Part shown: one piece after another, positions 27,383-37,411 of the stretch | How positions within the stretch are numbered: the stretch's first letter is position 1 | Layout: each line of letters opens with the position of its first letter | DNA from: Aestuariivivens sediminicola | GTDB lineage: Bacteria > Bacteroidota > Bacteroidia > Flavobacteriales > Flavobacteriaceae | Assembly: GCF_022662015.1 (NCBI RefSeq) | Contig: NZ_JAKMCM010000001.1 | Span: 434,001 to 498,000 of the forward strand | Length of the DNA stretch: 64,000 nucleotides | Reading direction: 5' to 3' | Notes under the pieces: generated by a model | The model's database searches: none | The model's input: only the letters and a program-made list of their open reading frames with translations | What the model was told of the DNA's origin: nothing | Translations under genes and position numbers: made by a program

Positions 27383-29733
27383 GTGTAAAAGGTTTTATCA
27401 TCTCCGTCCTTCTTCTGATAAATGAGGCTCACCCGTATAGCCTTTAATCCTGTAACCCCTTGCAGGTCCTGCAACTCTAAGATTTCAATGTCATTGGCTA
27501 ACATGTTTTTAGATTGCATGAACCGGACATATTTTAAATATTCTAATTCATCCTCCCTTTGAGAATAAATGATACTCATTTTACCCTTGGTCGTTACGCG
27601 TTCCTGAGTCCCTTTAATAAATGCCTTGTCCACACGCTTTTTAACAACCTCATATCTTGCATTATAAGTGCCGTCCACGTCAAATTGCTTTTCGTCCATT
27701 CTAAATCTTATGGAGAGCGGCTGATTGAATACCAAGATCATCGAAGCAACATCCAAGCCAATGGGGTAAGCGTCCTGATTTTGATAAAAATCATTCTCCA
27801 TTTCATACATGACCTGCATTTGCCATAACCTTAAATTGTATAAATAAATGAGGTTAAAGCTATCTTCCTTCGTAATGGCCTCACCAATGTACATATTATG
27901 TTCAACACCATCGGTTTTAAAACGCTCAAAAAAGTGAGGGTACATAGCCTGAGCTTCTTCCTGCTTACTATCGATCAATGCAGACATATTCTTATTGATA
28001 AGAGATATGGTATTATCGTAATTCTTACGATGATAATAAACAACACCTAAAGTACTATCAATTTTATTAAAATAATCTGTAATTTCAGATTTGGCAAAAT
28101 TCATTTTTTCTATAAAATAATTAAATAGTGGCTCGATATCTTCTTTAAAGAAACGTATCAATTCCTGTTCCGTATCAACTTTAAAATTGGTTTCAATTTC
28201 TTCGATATAAGATTCAATTTGAAACTTTAATTGCTCATAAATGGGTAATTGCTCTTCTTTAGGAAGTTCATTTAAGACATTTTTTACCAAAGAAAGCTGT
28301 AATGCTAAATCCTTTTGAGTAGCAGAATTTCTCGCGTTTGATGATCCCTTAACATCAATTTGACCATAAAGAGGATAAACATTATCAAATACGATCTCAC
28401 CAAAGGCTGGTTTTATCCCTTTATTTTTCTGGAATTCTATTAAAAACTGTTTTGCTGCCTTTTTAAATTTCCATGACACACTCGGATGAATTGATGTACA
28501 CTCCTGCTGAATGATGGCCTCAATTAAGTTTTGTTCTTCATTAATTGAGCGTTCAACTGCCGACACGATGAATGGCATAACATCAACCAGCTTATTAGCG
28601 TTAATACTGTTGAGCTCAAATGGTTTATATGAAACTATTTCCATTATACCCATAAGACCCTCATCATTCGCCACAGGAGCAAAAATCGCACTTTTGATAC
28701 CTTGGTCATGCAAGGCTACAATTTGTGGCACCTTATCCTTTAACTTTGCATAAGCCTTATCTACATCTGAAACGGAGAAGTACTTTTTTTCATTTAAAAG
28801 CCGGTTATAGGACCATTCACATAAGCAGTCTTCACAACGAACACAGTCTACATTATTAATCAAAAAACTGTTGGCACCAACTCCGTAAACACGTTCAAAA
28901 GTGTTTTCCTCCCTATTGTAACTGGAAAAACCTACTTTGATACCTTTAATTCCTAAAAGAGAACTGAAAATATCGTGAAAACTATCGACAAAAGTCTCTT
29001 CAGTACACGTTTCGTCAATTATTAAACTCGACTTAATATTTGAAATGGATTGATCTTCTGTTACATCAAAAATATTTGAAATTACGAAGCCCTTAAAAAT
29101 GTAACTGTTTGGGGGAAACAACTTCTTCCAGAGCTCAATGTTCTCAAAATTATCCAACAAGGCTTCATAATCCTGCCGCGTAATTGTATTGGCTTTTTCC
29201 GTCGGGATTATTTCACAAAAATCGGCATTGTATAATATCTTGTAATATCTGAGGATGCCATTCGCATCTGGGATTTCATAATAAAAAGGCCTTTTAAAAT
29301 TGATATTATAGCCATAACAAAAATTTAAGATAATGGTACATGCGATAATGTAAATATCGTCCTGAGGCATGTTTTTAATATGCAGGTTAAAACCATCACC
29401 AGCTGTTTCAATAATAGTTTTAAATCGCTCTGAGGCGTTAAAGATTAAATCATGAAACGGAACAGAAGCCGTTTTTATTTCATTTTTTGACAACAATGGA
29501 CTAAACGTATCCTGCAGAATGGACTGAATTTCTCTTTCCCTGGTGGTCAGTATGGACAAATCACTAAAGCCTTCTCTTAATTCCGGATAGTCATTGGCAA
29601 TTTTTAGCAATTCATTGGCCTTTGCTGCCGTTACCGGGTCATCACTTTCAGCCATTGCTTCGTATTGCTCCAGGAGCTTACTAAAGCTAATTTTTAGTTC
29701 GAGAGGAGAAATAATGTTGTCGTTGATGTCCAT
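27349..29733 (-). CDS. GAF-domain protein with CxxCxxCxC cluster
   Basis: The product has 794 residues and no signal peptide. The middle portion (about 245-395) is a GAF-type sensor, with I-K-V-G-F-S and S-A-I-F-A-P-V-A-N-D-E-G-L-M-G-I strands. Inserted in it is a C-x-x-C-x-x-C-x-C cluster (Cys297, 300, 303, 305), the spacing of metal or iron-sulfur ligands. The N- and C-terminal thirds are helical, with no catalytic signature I recognise. Homologues of this length are known in Flavobacteriia. It is convergent with and overlaps the HD-PycTM gene by 34 nt, and its promoter box is at 29754-29761. It could be a redox or small-molecule sensor. Confidence 0.7.
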   Translation of the reverse strand: MDINDNIISPLELKISFSKLLEQYEAMAESDDPVTAAKANELLKIANDYPELREGFSDLSILTTREREIQSILQDTFSPLLSKNEIKTASVPFHDLIFNASERFKTIIETAGDGFNLHIKNMPQDDIYIIACTIILNFCYGYNINFKRPFYYEIPDANGILRYYKILYNADFCEIIPTEKANTITRQDYEALLDNFENIELWKKLFPPNSYIFKGFVISNIFDVTEDQSISNIKSSLIIDETCTEETFVDSFHDIFSSLLGIKGIKVGFSSYNREENTFERVYGVGANSFLINNVDCVRCEDCLCEWSYNRLLNEKKYFSVSDVDKAYAKLKDKVPQIVALHDQGIKSAIFAPVANDEGLMGIMEIVSYKPFELNSINANKLVDVMPFIVSAVERSINEEQNLIEAIIQQECTSIHPSVSWKFKKAAKQFLIEFQKNKGIKPAFGEIVFDNVYPLYGQIDVKGSSNARNSATQKDLALQLSLVKNVLNELPKEEQLPIYEQLKFQIESYIEEIETNFKVDTEQELIRFFKEDIEPLFNYFIEKMNFAKSEITDYFNKIDSTLGVVYYHRKNYDNTISLINKNMSALIDSKQEEAQAMYPHFFERFKTDGVEHNMYIGEAITKEDSFNLIYLYNLRLWQMQVMYEMENDFYQNQDAYPIGLDVASMILVFNQPLSIRFRMDEKQFDVDGTYNARYEVVKKRVDKAFIKGTQERVTTKGKMSIIYSQREDELEYLKYVRFMQSKNMLANDIEILELQDLQGVTGLKAIRVSLIYQKKDGDDKTFYTYDDLMKEIKV

Positions 29734-29753
29734 TTCTTCTGAATATGAGATAA

Positions 29754-29761
29754 CAAAGATA
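29754..29761 (-). promoter_or_regulatory. -7 box before GAF-domain gene
   Basis: TATCTTTG on the minus strand ends 20 nt before the ATG at 29731-29733. The 12-mer around it, CAAAGATACTAA in plus orientation, is identical to that before mvaD. Confidence 0.55.
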
Positions 29762-29947
29762 CTAATAAATGATTTGGTCGTTGATTACAGGACGAACTAA
29801 CACTGAAAAGGTTACAATGCCCAGGTTTAATTTTGAAGAAGGGTTTATCCATTTTCAATGCACTAATTAAGAATTAAATTTTTAAAAGTTTGCCCCCTAA
29901 ATCAATGTAAACACGACATTGTTGTTGTTTAGCTTCATATCGCAGTT

Positions 29948-29995
29948 ATTAGTCTAAAATAATTAGTCGTCATCACTAAAATAAGGATATTAGTA
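29948..29995 (+). repeat. Three ATTAGT(C/A) direct repeats upstream of first GH92 gene
   Basis: ATTAGTC occurs at 29948-29954 and 29962-29968 (14 nt apart), and ATTAGTA at 29989-29995 (27 nt further). The GH92 start is at 29997. The regular spacing near the start of the glycan locus suggests a binding site for a regulator, but the sequences are short and AT-rich, so chance remains possible. Confidence 0.3.
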
Positions 29996-29996
29996 T

Positions 29997-32249
29997 ATGC
30001 TAAAAAAATACACGATTGTAAGTCTGCTATTGCTGTTATGTTTGTCCTGCAAAAAGGACCTCAATAGATCGGATAAAAAGGTTTTAGAAAAAAATAGACT
30101 ATCCTATGTTGACCCCTTCATTGGAACCGGGGGTCATGGACACACCTACCCTGGAGCGACAGTGCCTTTTGGCATGTTACAAGTTACACCTGTGAATGGA
30201 ATTAGCAGTTGGGATTGGTGTTCAGGTTATCATTATTCCGATTCCATTGCCGCGGGTTTTAGTCATTTGGCTCTGAGTGGCACCGGCATAGGAGATTTAG
30301 CGGATATTCTCTTTATGCCTGTTAATAAGGAAGTGGACTTATCGCATAAACCTGCTTCTCGAGATGAATTAGCTTATAAATCGAAATATAGTCATAACAA
30401 CGAAACGGCCTCACCAGGATACTATCAGGTCTATTTAGAGGACCATAATGTCAACGTAGAATTAACAAGTTCTGAAAGAACTGCGTATCACCGCTATACG
30501 TTTAAACAGAATGACCTCCAATCCATGGTGGTCGATTTGGGTTTCGCGATTAATTGGGATCAAGCTGTTGCCACGGCCATTACCGTAGAGGACGAGCACA
30601 CGTTAAGCGGCTTTCGTTTTAGTAAAGGATGGGCCAGAAACCAAAAAGTATTCTTTATAGCAAAATTTTCGGAACCCATAAGTAGCTTTAACAGTTTTGC
30701 TGATGGCCAGCAAATTGATTCCAATAGCGCTGAAGGCGTGAACACTGCCATACAATTATTCTTTAAGGGCAACCTGAGTTCCGAAGTTGAAGTAAAAGTG
30801 GCATTATCTTCTGTTAGCATTGAAAATGCAAAATTGAATTTGGATACCGAAGGATTTAATTTTGATGATAGAAGGTTCGAAGCAGAAGCGTTATGGAATC
30901 AGGCCCTTTCGAAAATAGCTGTTGAGACGGATATTGATTCCCTAAAGACGATATTTTACACGTCCTTATACCACACCCAGTTGGCTCCAGTCATATACAG
31001 TGACAAAAATGGAGAATTTAGAAAAGAAAACGACAGTATTGTCAGAGCAAATAATTTTACAGCGTATTCTACTTTATCGCTATGGGATACCTTCCGGGCA
31101 GAACACCCTCTGCTTACCTTAATAGCTCCTGAAAGGGTTCCGGACATCATTAATTCGATGTTGGCATATTATGAGACCAATACGATACTTCCGGTTTGGA
31201 CACTATATGCCAATGAAACCAACACAATGACAGGTTATCATTCGATTCCTGTAATTGCGGAGGCCTATTTGAAAGGGATTACCGGATTTGATGCCGAATC
31301 AGCATTTGAAGCAATGAAAACGACAATGATGCAAGATGCACGCGGTTTGGAACAGTATAAAAAATATGGGTATATCCCCTATAATCTCCTGGATGAGTCT
31401 GTAACCATTACCCTGGAATTTGCCTACGACGACTGGTGTATTGCACAAATGGCGAAAGCACTTGGAAAAGATGATGATTTTAAATTTTTTAACGATCGCT
31501 CGAAGGCCTACCAAAACCTTTTTGATAATAAAACCGGATTTATGAGGGGCAAATCCGAAGATGGCAAATCATGGAATGAGCCATTTGATCCCAAATTTTC
31601 GAGTCACAGAGAACATACAGATTATACAGAAGGTAATGCCTGGCAACACAGCTGGTTTGTGCCGCATGCTGTAACCAATTTGGCGCAATTACATGGTGGA
31701 AACGATCTATTTACAGACCGATTGGAACAACTTTTTACCGAAAGTTCGGAAATTACAGGTGATAATATTTCGGCTGATATCTCAGGTCTTATAGGGCAAT
31801 ATGCACACGGCAATGAACCTAGTCATCATATAGCTTACATGTTTAATCACGCCAATAAACCGTGGCGTACCCAGTATTGGTCAAGACATATTATGAACAC
31901 TCAGTACAATACTTCACCAAATGGTTTGAGTGGCAACGAGGATTGTGGACAAATGAGTGCCTGGTATGTTCTAAGTTCAATTGGTATTTACCCTATGAAT
32001 CCCGCATCAACAGAATACGAAATTGGAAGTCCCGTATTTGAGACATCTACAATAAACTTAAAAGAGGGAAAAACATTTTCCATAAGAGCTGAAAATGTTT
32101 CAATTGAGAACATCTATATTCAATCTGCTACACTGAATGATGAGCCTTTTAATAAAACGACCATTTCCCATGAGCAAATTCTAAATGGTGGGACGTTACA
32201 TTTGGTCATGGGAGATCAGCCCAACACGAATTGGGGCAAAAATCAATAG
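29997..32249 (+). CDS. GH92 alpha-mannosidase lipoprotein, copy 1
   Basis: This 750-residue exo-alpha-mannosidase is calcium-dependent in the family. The lipobox L-C-L-S-C places Cys18 as the anchor. The N-terminal GH92 signature Y-V-D-P-F-I-G-T-G-G-H-G-H-T-Y-P-G is present, as are the acid-carrying Y-T-E-G-N-A-W-Q block and the G-N-E-D-C-G-Q-M-S-A-W block that houses the base aspartates. The motif H-G-N-E-P-S-H-H carries the His-Glu pair I recall as marking alpha-1,2-mannosidases. It opens the glycan-degradation locus; the symporter follows 49 nt downstream. It probably faces the periplasm or cell surface. Confidence 0.93.
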   Translation: MLKKYTIVSLLLLLCLSCKKDLNRSDKKVLEKNRLSYVDPFIGTGGHGHTYPGATVPFGMLQVTPVNGISSWDWCSGYHYSDSIAAGFSHLALSGTGIGDLADILFMPVNKEVDLSHKPASRDELAYKSKYSHNNETASPGYYQVYLEDHNVNVELTSSERTAYHRYTFKQNDLQSMVVDLGFAINWDQAVATAITVEDEHTLSGFRFSKGWARNQKVFFIAKFSEPISSFNSFADGQQIDSNSAEGVNTAIQLFFKGNLSSEVEVKVALSSVSIENAKLNLDTEGFNFDDRRFEAEALWNQALSKIAVETDIDSLKTIFYTSLYHTQLAPVIYSDKNGEFRKENDSIVRANNFTAYSTLSLWDTFRAEHPLLTLIAPERVPDIINSMLAYYETNTILPVWTLYANETNTMTGYHSIPVIAEAYLKGITGFDAESAFEAMKTTMMQDARGLEQYKKYGYIPYNLLDESVTITLEFAYDDWCIAQMAKALGKDDDFKFFNDRSKAYQNLFDNKTGFMRGKSEDGKSWNEPFDPKFSSHREHTDYTEGNAWQHSWFVPHAVTNLAQLHGGNDLFTDRLEQLFTESSEITGDNISADISGLIGQYAHGNEPSHHIAYMFNHANKPWRTQYWSRHIMNTQYNTSPNGLSGNEDCGQMSAWYVLSSIGIYPMNPASTEYEIGSPVFETSTINLKEGKTFSIRAENVSIENIYIQSATLNDEPFNKTTISHEQILNGGTLHLVMGDQPNTNWGKNQ

Positions 32250-32298
32250 CTGAAAATTAAAAAAATAACTGACAATTTAGATTCCTAACCAAGCATAA

Positions 32299-34176
32299 AT
32301 GAATTTTGTTGACGTATTAATAATTACCATATATATCACGCTGACCTTAGGTGTTGGCATTTGGATATCCAAAAAAGCTTCCAAAGGTTTGGACTCCTAT
32401 TTTTTAGGTGGCAATAGTATCAAATGGTACTATCTGGGACTCAGTAACGGATCTGGAATGTTCGATGTTTCCGGAACCGCCTGGATGGTGGGCATTTTAT
32501 TTCTGTATGGAGCAAAAAGTTTCATGTTCATGTGGATTTGGCCCATCTGGAATCAAATATTTATAATGATATTCCTGGCAGCCTGGATAAGGAGATCGAA
32601 CATTATGACAGGTTCCGAGTGGATCTTAACAAGATTTGGAGACGATAGAGCTGGCAGGGCCTCACATCTCATTGTCGCCATTTTTGCCATTATTGCCTCC
32701 ATAGGGTTTATCGCTTATTTCTTTGAAGGTGTCGGGAAATTTATGACCATTATATTACCATGGGATTTAACCTTAGCGATGGGAGAACACATTTGGTTGA
32801 CCTCAGAGCAGAATTACGCTTTAATTATTATTTTTCTAACCACGATTTACACGATAAAAGGAGGCATGTTTTCTGTAGTTGCGACCGAAGTGCTGCAGTA
32901 CCTCATCATGGTTTTAGCTGGTATTTTGGTTGCTATTTATGCCTTTGTAACCATTAGCGATGCACAGATACAGGCCATTATTCCCGCTGAATGGAATTCG
33001 ATTTTCTTTGGCTGGGAATTGGAAGGGTTTTGGGATGGCAAACTTCAATCCTTTAATGACCTCATCGACTCCCAAGGGTATAAAATGTTTGGCGCTTTTA
33101 TTGGTATGTCTTTATTCAAAGGTGTTTTTGCAAGTATTGCAGGGCCAACTCCGAGTTATGATATGCAGCGTATTTTATCTACGCGCACCGTAAAGGAAGC
33201 AGCCTACATGAGTGGATTTACTAATCTTGTTCTTTTTATTCCACGTTACTTACTTATAGGTGGTATTGTCGTTATTGGTTTGGTTTTTTTAACGCCAGAG
33301 CTAAGTAATTTATCAGGAATTGACTCCAACGATCTTGAAATCATACTTCCAAAAGTAATTAACTTTCATGTTCCCGTTGGCGTAAAAGGATTATTATTGG
33401 CAGGATTACTGGCAGCCTTTATGTCTACATTTTCTGCCTTTGTCAATTCTGGTCCCGCATATATTGTTAACGACATTTATAAAAAATATTTCAAGCCTGA
33501 AGCATCGCCTAAACACTATGTGAAAGCCAGTCATTTAGCGTCCTTTGCTATCGTTATTGTTGGAGTGATTATGGGCTTTTTTGCAGAGTCAATAAACTCA
33601 TTAACTTTATGGATTACCAGTGCCTTATACGGGGGTTATGTTGCCGCTAATTTTTTAAAATGGGTTTGGTGGCGCTTCAATGGTTGGGGTTATTTTTGGG
33701 GTATGCTGGCAGGTTTAATCATTGCTACTCTGCAGTTTTTATTGGATCAGAATAAGGCGAATTTTGAAACAGGGTCTTGGCTTTTTGAATTGGCCCAAAT
33801 ACCGGCCATTTATGTCTTTCCAATTCTTTTCTTTGTTTCACTTTTAGGAGCCTTTTTAGGCACTTGGTTAACCCCGGCCACGTCGATGGAAACCCTAAAA
33901 AGTTTCTACAGCAATGTCAGACCCTGGGGCTGGTGGAATCCCGTTTATAAACTATTGAAAAGTGAAGATGAAAACTTTACCAAGAATACAGGGTTTGTAA
34001 GCGACATGCTTAACTGTGCAATCGGTATTATTTGGCAGTCCAGCATGATTTTATTGCCCATTTACGTCATGGTGAGAGATTACCCAAAGGCCTTATGGAC
34101 CTTATTGGTTTTTATCCTGACATCAATAATATTGAAGTTTACCTGGTTAGATAAAGTGAAAAAATATAAAAATTAG
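32299..34176 (+). CDS. Sodium:solute symporter (SSS family)
   Basis: This 625-residue inner-membrane transporter has about 14 to 15 hydrophobic segments. The N-terminal [12 protein letters not shown] loop is the characteristic SSS cytoplasmic loop. The S-A-F-V-N-S-G stretch near residue 380 is the usual Na-binding helix region. Sugar-type SSS proteins carry hexoses or amino sugars with sodium. The GH130 phosphorylase starts 1 nt after its stop, so the sugar imported is probably its substrate, Man-GlcNAc or a related disaccharide. Confidence 0.85.
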   Translation: MNFVDVLIITIYITLTLGVGIWISKKASKGLDSYFLGGNSIKWYYLGLSNGSGMFDVSGTAWMVGILFLYGAKSFMFMWIWPIWNQIFIMIFLAAWIRRSNIMTGSEWILTRFGDDRAGRASHLIVAIFAIIASIGFIAYFFEGVGKFMTIILPWDLTLAMGEHIWLTSEQNYALIIIFLTTIYTIKGGMFSVVATEVLQYLIMVLAGILVAIYAFVTISDAQIQAIIPAEWNSIFFGWELEGFWDGKLQSFNDLIDSQGYKMFGAFIGMSLFKGVFASIAGPTPSYDMQRILSTRTVKEAAYMSGFTNLVLFIPRYLLIGGIVVIGLVFLTPELSNLSGIDSNDLEIILPKVINFHVPVGVKGLLLAGLLAAFMSTFSAFVNSGPAYIVNDIYKKYFKPEASPKHYVKASHLASFAIVIVGVIMGFFAESINSLTLWITSALYGGYVAANFLKWVWWRFNGWGYFWGMLAGLIIATLQFLLDQNKANFETGSWLFELAQIPAIYVFPILFFVSLLGAFLGTWLTPATSMETLKSFYSNVRPWGWWNPVYKLLKSEDENFTKNTGFVSDMLNCAIGIIWQSSMILLPIYVMVRDYPKALWTLLVFILTSIILKFTWLDKVKKYKN

Positions 34177-34177
34177 A

Positions 34178-35149
34178 ATGAAAAACAGACCTTTTCCTTG
34201 GCAAGAAAAACCGAAAGGATGTCAAGATGTTATTTGGCGGTATTCTGACAATCCCATAATTAACAGATATGATATACCGACCTCCAATAGCATTTTCAAT
34301 AGTGCCGTTGTCCCTTTTGGCGATGGTTACGCCGGAGTATTTCGATGTGATAATAAGGCGGTTCAGATGAACATTTTTGCCGGATTTAGTAAGGATGGTA
34401 TTCATTGGTCGATTAATCATGACCCCATTAAAATGCAACCGGGAAATACCGAAATGATCGATTCCGATTACAAATATGATCCCCGGGTTGTTTTCATAGA
34501 GGATCGTTACTGGATAACCTGGTGTAATGGATATCATGGCCCTACTATAGGTATTGGTTATACTTTTGATTTTAAAGCATTTTATCAGTGTGAAAATGCC
34601 TTCCTGCCATTTAATCGAAACGGTGTTTTATTTCCAAAAAAGATAAATGGAAAATATGCCATGCTTAGCCGCCCGAGTGATAATGGCCATACCCCTTTTG
34701 GCGACATCTATATAAGTTATAGCCCGGACATGAAATACTGGGGTGAGCATCGCTGTGTAATGAAAACAGCTGCCTTTCAAGATAGTGCCTGGCAATGCAC
34801 AAAAATTGGTGCCGGACCCATACCCATTTTAACAAATGATGGATGGCTTATGCTATATCACGGGGTGATTCATACCTGTAATGGGTTTCGATATGCCATG
34901 GGTGCTGCCATATTGGATGAGAATGAACCGGATAAGGTGAAGTACAGGACACAGCCTTACTTGTTAGGACCAGCGGTTAATTACGAAATGGTAGGCGATG
35001 TACCTAATGTTGTATTTCCATGTGCCGCACTTCATGATATAGAAGAAGACAAACTAGCTGTCTACTACGGCGCTGCAGATACTGTGGTGGCCCTAGCTTT
35101 TGGTAAACTGAGCGAAGTGCTTGAATATACCAGGGAAAATAGCTTATAA
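34178..35149 (+). CDS. GH130 beta-mannoside phosphorylase (Man-GlcNAc phosphorylase-like)
   Basis: This 323-residue protein is a cytosolic enzyme, having no signal peptide (M-K-N-R-P-F-P-W). Five-bladed propeller motifs are present: [41 protein letters not shown], and L-M-L-Y-H-G-V. The D-P-R-V and S-R-P elements resemble GH130 subfamily 2, where members phosphorolyse Man-beta-1,4-GlcNAc to mannose-1-phosphate and GlcNAc (B. thetaiotaomicron BT1033 type). GH130 also includes mannosyl-glucose phosphorylases, but the N-glycan context favours Man-GlcNAc. It follows the symporter by 1 nt. Confidence 0.85.
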   Translation: MKNRPFPWQEKPKGCQDVIWRYSDNPIINRYDIPTSNSIFNSAVVPFGDGYAGVFRCDNKAVQMNIFAGFSKDGIHWSINHDPIKMQPGNTEMIDSDYKYDPRVVFIEDRYWITWCNGYHGPTIGIGYTFDFKAFYQCENAFLPFNRNGVLFPKKINGKYAMLSRPSDNGHTPFGDIYISYSPDMKYWGEHRCVMKTAAFQDSAWQCTKIGAGPIPILTNDGWLMLYHGVIHTCNGFRYAMGAAILDENEPDKVKYRTQPYLLGPAVNYEMVGDVPNVVFPCAALHDIEEDKLAVYYGAADTVVALAFGKLSEVLEYTRENSL

Positions 35150-35156
35150 TTAAACC

Positions 35157-36230
35157 ATGAACTATAGATTTACTTTTTTTAATATCATTTTAGGTTTTGT
35201 TGTTGGTTTAAGTCATGCTCAACACCTGTCACATATTATTCCACAATCCTATGTCGCTCATAAAACCTCGGAAGCTATGGTGATAGATGGTTTGGCGAAT
35301 GAAGATTCCTGGAGCAAGACCCGGTGGACTCAGGATTTTATCGATATAGAAGGCGATGTAATCCCTACCTACAAAACAAATGTAAAAATGTTATGGGATG
35401 ACACTCATTTTTATATTTTGGCCGATATTAAAGAACCTCATATTTGGGGCACATTGAAACAGCGCGACACTGTTATTTTTTATAATAATGACTTCGAAGT
35501 CTTTATAGACCCTGATGGCGATACACACAACTATTACGAACTGGAAATCAATGCCCTTAACACAGTTTGGGATTTATTTATCGGAAAACCTTACAGAGAA
35601 CCTAACAATATTGTCCTTAACGACTGGACTTTAACTGCTTTAAAATCGGCCATTAGTATTGATGGCACCCTTAACCAATCAAACGATACCGATCAAGGTT
35701 GGTTGCTTGAAATAGCCATTCCCTTCAAGGCTTTAAGAACCGGGCGACGGCATAATAACGTTCCCTATAACACCTATTGGCGGGTTAATTTTTCTCGAGT
35801 CAATTGGGATTTCGATCTTAAAAACGGGACCTATTCTAGGAAAAAAGACAATTTTGGGAAATTTTTACCCGAATATAATTGGGTGTGGTCACCCACTGGC
35901 GTAATTAATATGCATCTTCCTGAACTTTGGGGTTATGTCTTCTTTTCCACAAAAGAAATAGGGGCAAATGAAACCTTTGAAATTCCTGACGATGAAAAAA
36001 TAAAATGGAAATTATACGACCTTCATCGTGCTCAAAAAGGCTACTATCATAAACATCATAAATGGGCAAATTCTCTTCAGGAATTAAGCCCATCATCCAT
36101 CAAGGCAAACAATAGATCATTAAACCCAGTTTTTGAAATCCACAGCTATGGTTATACTATTTCAATAAGGAGTCCCTTTACGGGAGATCTTTTAATCATT
36201 GATGAAGAAGGCAAATTCAAAAAGCGCTAA
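35157..36230 (+). CDS. Secreted carbohydrate-binding (CBM9-like) protein
   Basis: This 357-residue protein has a cleavable signal peptide ending S-H-A-Q (about residue 22). The remaining 200 residues form the CBM9-like fold: V-I-D-G-L-A-N-E-D-S-W opening strand, then V-K-M-L-W-D-D-T-H-F-Y-I-L-A and D-F-E-V-F-I-D-P-D-G-D, the usual pattern of these modules. A C-terminal extension contains Y-Y-H-K-H-H-K-W-A. I see no catalytic residues. It probably binds a released glycan at the surface. It sits 7 nt after GH130. Confidence 0.8.
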   Translation: MNYRFTFFNIILGFVVGLSHAQHLSHIIPQSYVAHKTSEAMVIDGLANEDSWSKTRWTQDFIDIEGDVIPTYKTNVKMLWDDTHFYILADIKEPHIWGTLKQRDTVIFYNNDFEVFIDPDGDTHNYYELEINALNTVWDLFIGKPYREPNNIVLNDWTLTALKSAISIDGTLNQSNDTDQGWLLEIAIPFKALRTGRRHNNVPYNTYWRVNFSRVNWDFDLKNGTYSRKKDNFGKFLPEYNWVWSPTGVINMHLPELWGYVFFSTKEIGANETFEIPDDEKIKWKLYDLHRAQKGYYHKHHKWANSLQELSPSSIKANNRSLNPVFEIHSYGYTISIRSPFTGDLLIIDEEGKFKKR

Positions 36231-36240
36231 ATTCAAACTC

Positions 36241-37407
36241 ATGATCAAGGTACCAGCATATATAAAAACCGTACTCTATTGCAGTGTTTTAGTATTATTT
36301 TTTGATTGTTCCAAAACACAAAAAACAGAGAATCCCGGAGTTGAAAATCTTAAAATTATAGGATATGTCGCGGGATATGAAAATTTCGACCCTGCTTTAG
36401 TCGATGCTGCCAAACTAACCCATATAAATTATGCCTTCGCCAATATTGTTGATGGTAAACCTCAATTTGAACTTGATATCGATTCCTTAAATATTTCGAA
36501 ACTCATAGCACTTAAAAAAACGAACCCTAACCTTAAACTACTTTACTCCATTGGTGGTTGGGTGTGGTCCAATAACTTTTCTCATATTGCTGCCTATGCG
36601 GAGAACAGGGAACTATTTGCGAAAGGGTGTATTCAACTGATGAAAAAGCACGGGTTCGATGGTATAGATTTAGATTGGGAATATCCCGGACAGCGCGGTG
36701 AAGATAACGCATTCAGACCATCGGACAAGGATAATTTTACACTACTTCTTTCGGAAATTCGTAAACAATTGGATAAAATAGAAAGCAATGATCACAAAGA
36801 ATATTTGTTAACCATTGCGACAGGAGCAGATCAATCTTATATCGATCACACCGATCTTGGTAAAGCACATGTCTATTTAGACTTCATTAATGTGATGTGT
36901 TACGATTATTATCATGGATGGCATTACCAGACAGGTCATCACGCTAATTTATTTCAGTCAGATAAAGAACGGTATACAGGAAATAGCGGAGAAGAAGCTA
37001 TAAACAGGCATATAAAAGCAGGAGTACCGGTGCATAAACTTGTTTTGGGCATTCCGTTTTATGGACGACTCTGGGAAAAGGTCATTCCTCAAAATAAAGG
37101 ATTGTACCAAAATGCCATGTCTACAGGAATTATTATACCTTATTGGGATATTCTGAAACGAATGGAATCAGGGAAATATATAAAAGAATACGACCCTAAA
37201 GCGAGGGCGTCCTATCTCTGGAATGCTTCCGACAGCATTTTTATTTCATGGGAAACACCTCGGGACATTCAATTAAAGTCGGATTACATCATACAAAAAG
37301 GTTTGGGAGGTGCCATGTTTTGGGAATACAGTCTTGATAAAAATCAGGAATTGCTTAACACCCTCTTTGAAAGTATACAAAAAGAATCAACATCTAAAAC
37401 ACAGTAA
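36241..37407 (+). CDS. GH18 chitinase/chitobiase-like enzyme
   Basis: This enzyme of 388 residues has the full GH18 catalytic motif D-G-I-D-L-D-W-E (Asp140 to Glu147), with M-C-Y-D-Y-Y-H-G and G-G-A-M-F-W-E-Y later in the barrel, the chitinase-type rather than endoglycosidase-H-type pattern. An exported, possibly lipid-anchored N-terminus (F-F-D-C, Cys23) precedes it. The ATG at 36241 was chosen since the frame's earlier start at 36199 lies inside the previous gene. In this locus it may split the chitobiose core of N-glycans, as lysosomal di-N-acetylchitobiase does, or act on chitin. Confidence 0.85.
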   Translation: MIKVPAYIKTVLYCSVLVLFFDCSKTQKTENPGVENLKIIGYVAGYENFDPALVDAAKLTHINYAFANIVDGKPQFELDIDSLNISKLIALKKTNPNLKLLYSIGGWVWSNNFSHIAAYAENRELFAKGCIQLMKKHGFDGIDLDWEYPGQRGEDNAFRPSDKDNFTLLLSEIRKQLDKIESNDHKEYLLTIATGADQSYIDHTDLGKAHVYLDFINVMCYDYYHGWHYQTGHHANLFQSDKERYTGNSGEEAINRHIKAGVPVHKLVLGIPFYGRLWEKVIPQNKGLYQNAMSTGIIIPYWDILKRMESGKYIKEYDPKARASYLWNASDSIFISWETPRDIQLKSDYIIQKGLGGAMFWEYSLDKNQELLNTLFESIQKESTSKTQ

Positions 37408-37411
37408 AAAA

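Noticed and set aside
37310..37411. Upstream extension of the GHL10-like frame
   Set aside because: It overlaps the GH18 gene; the ATG at 37412 gives a proper lipoprotein signal.
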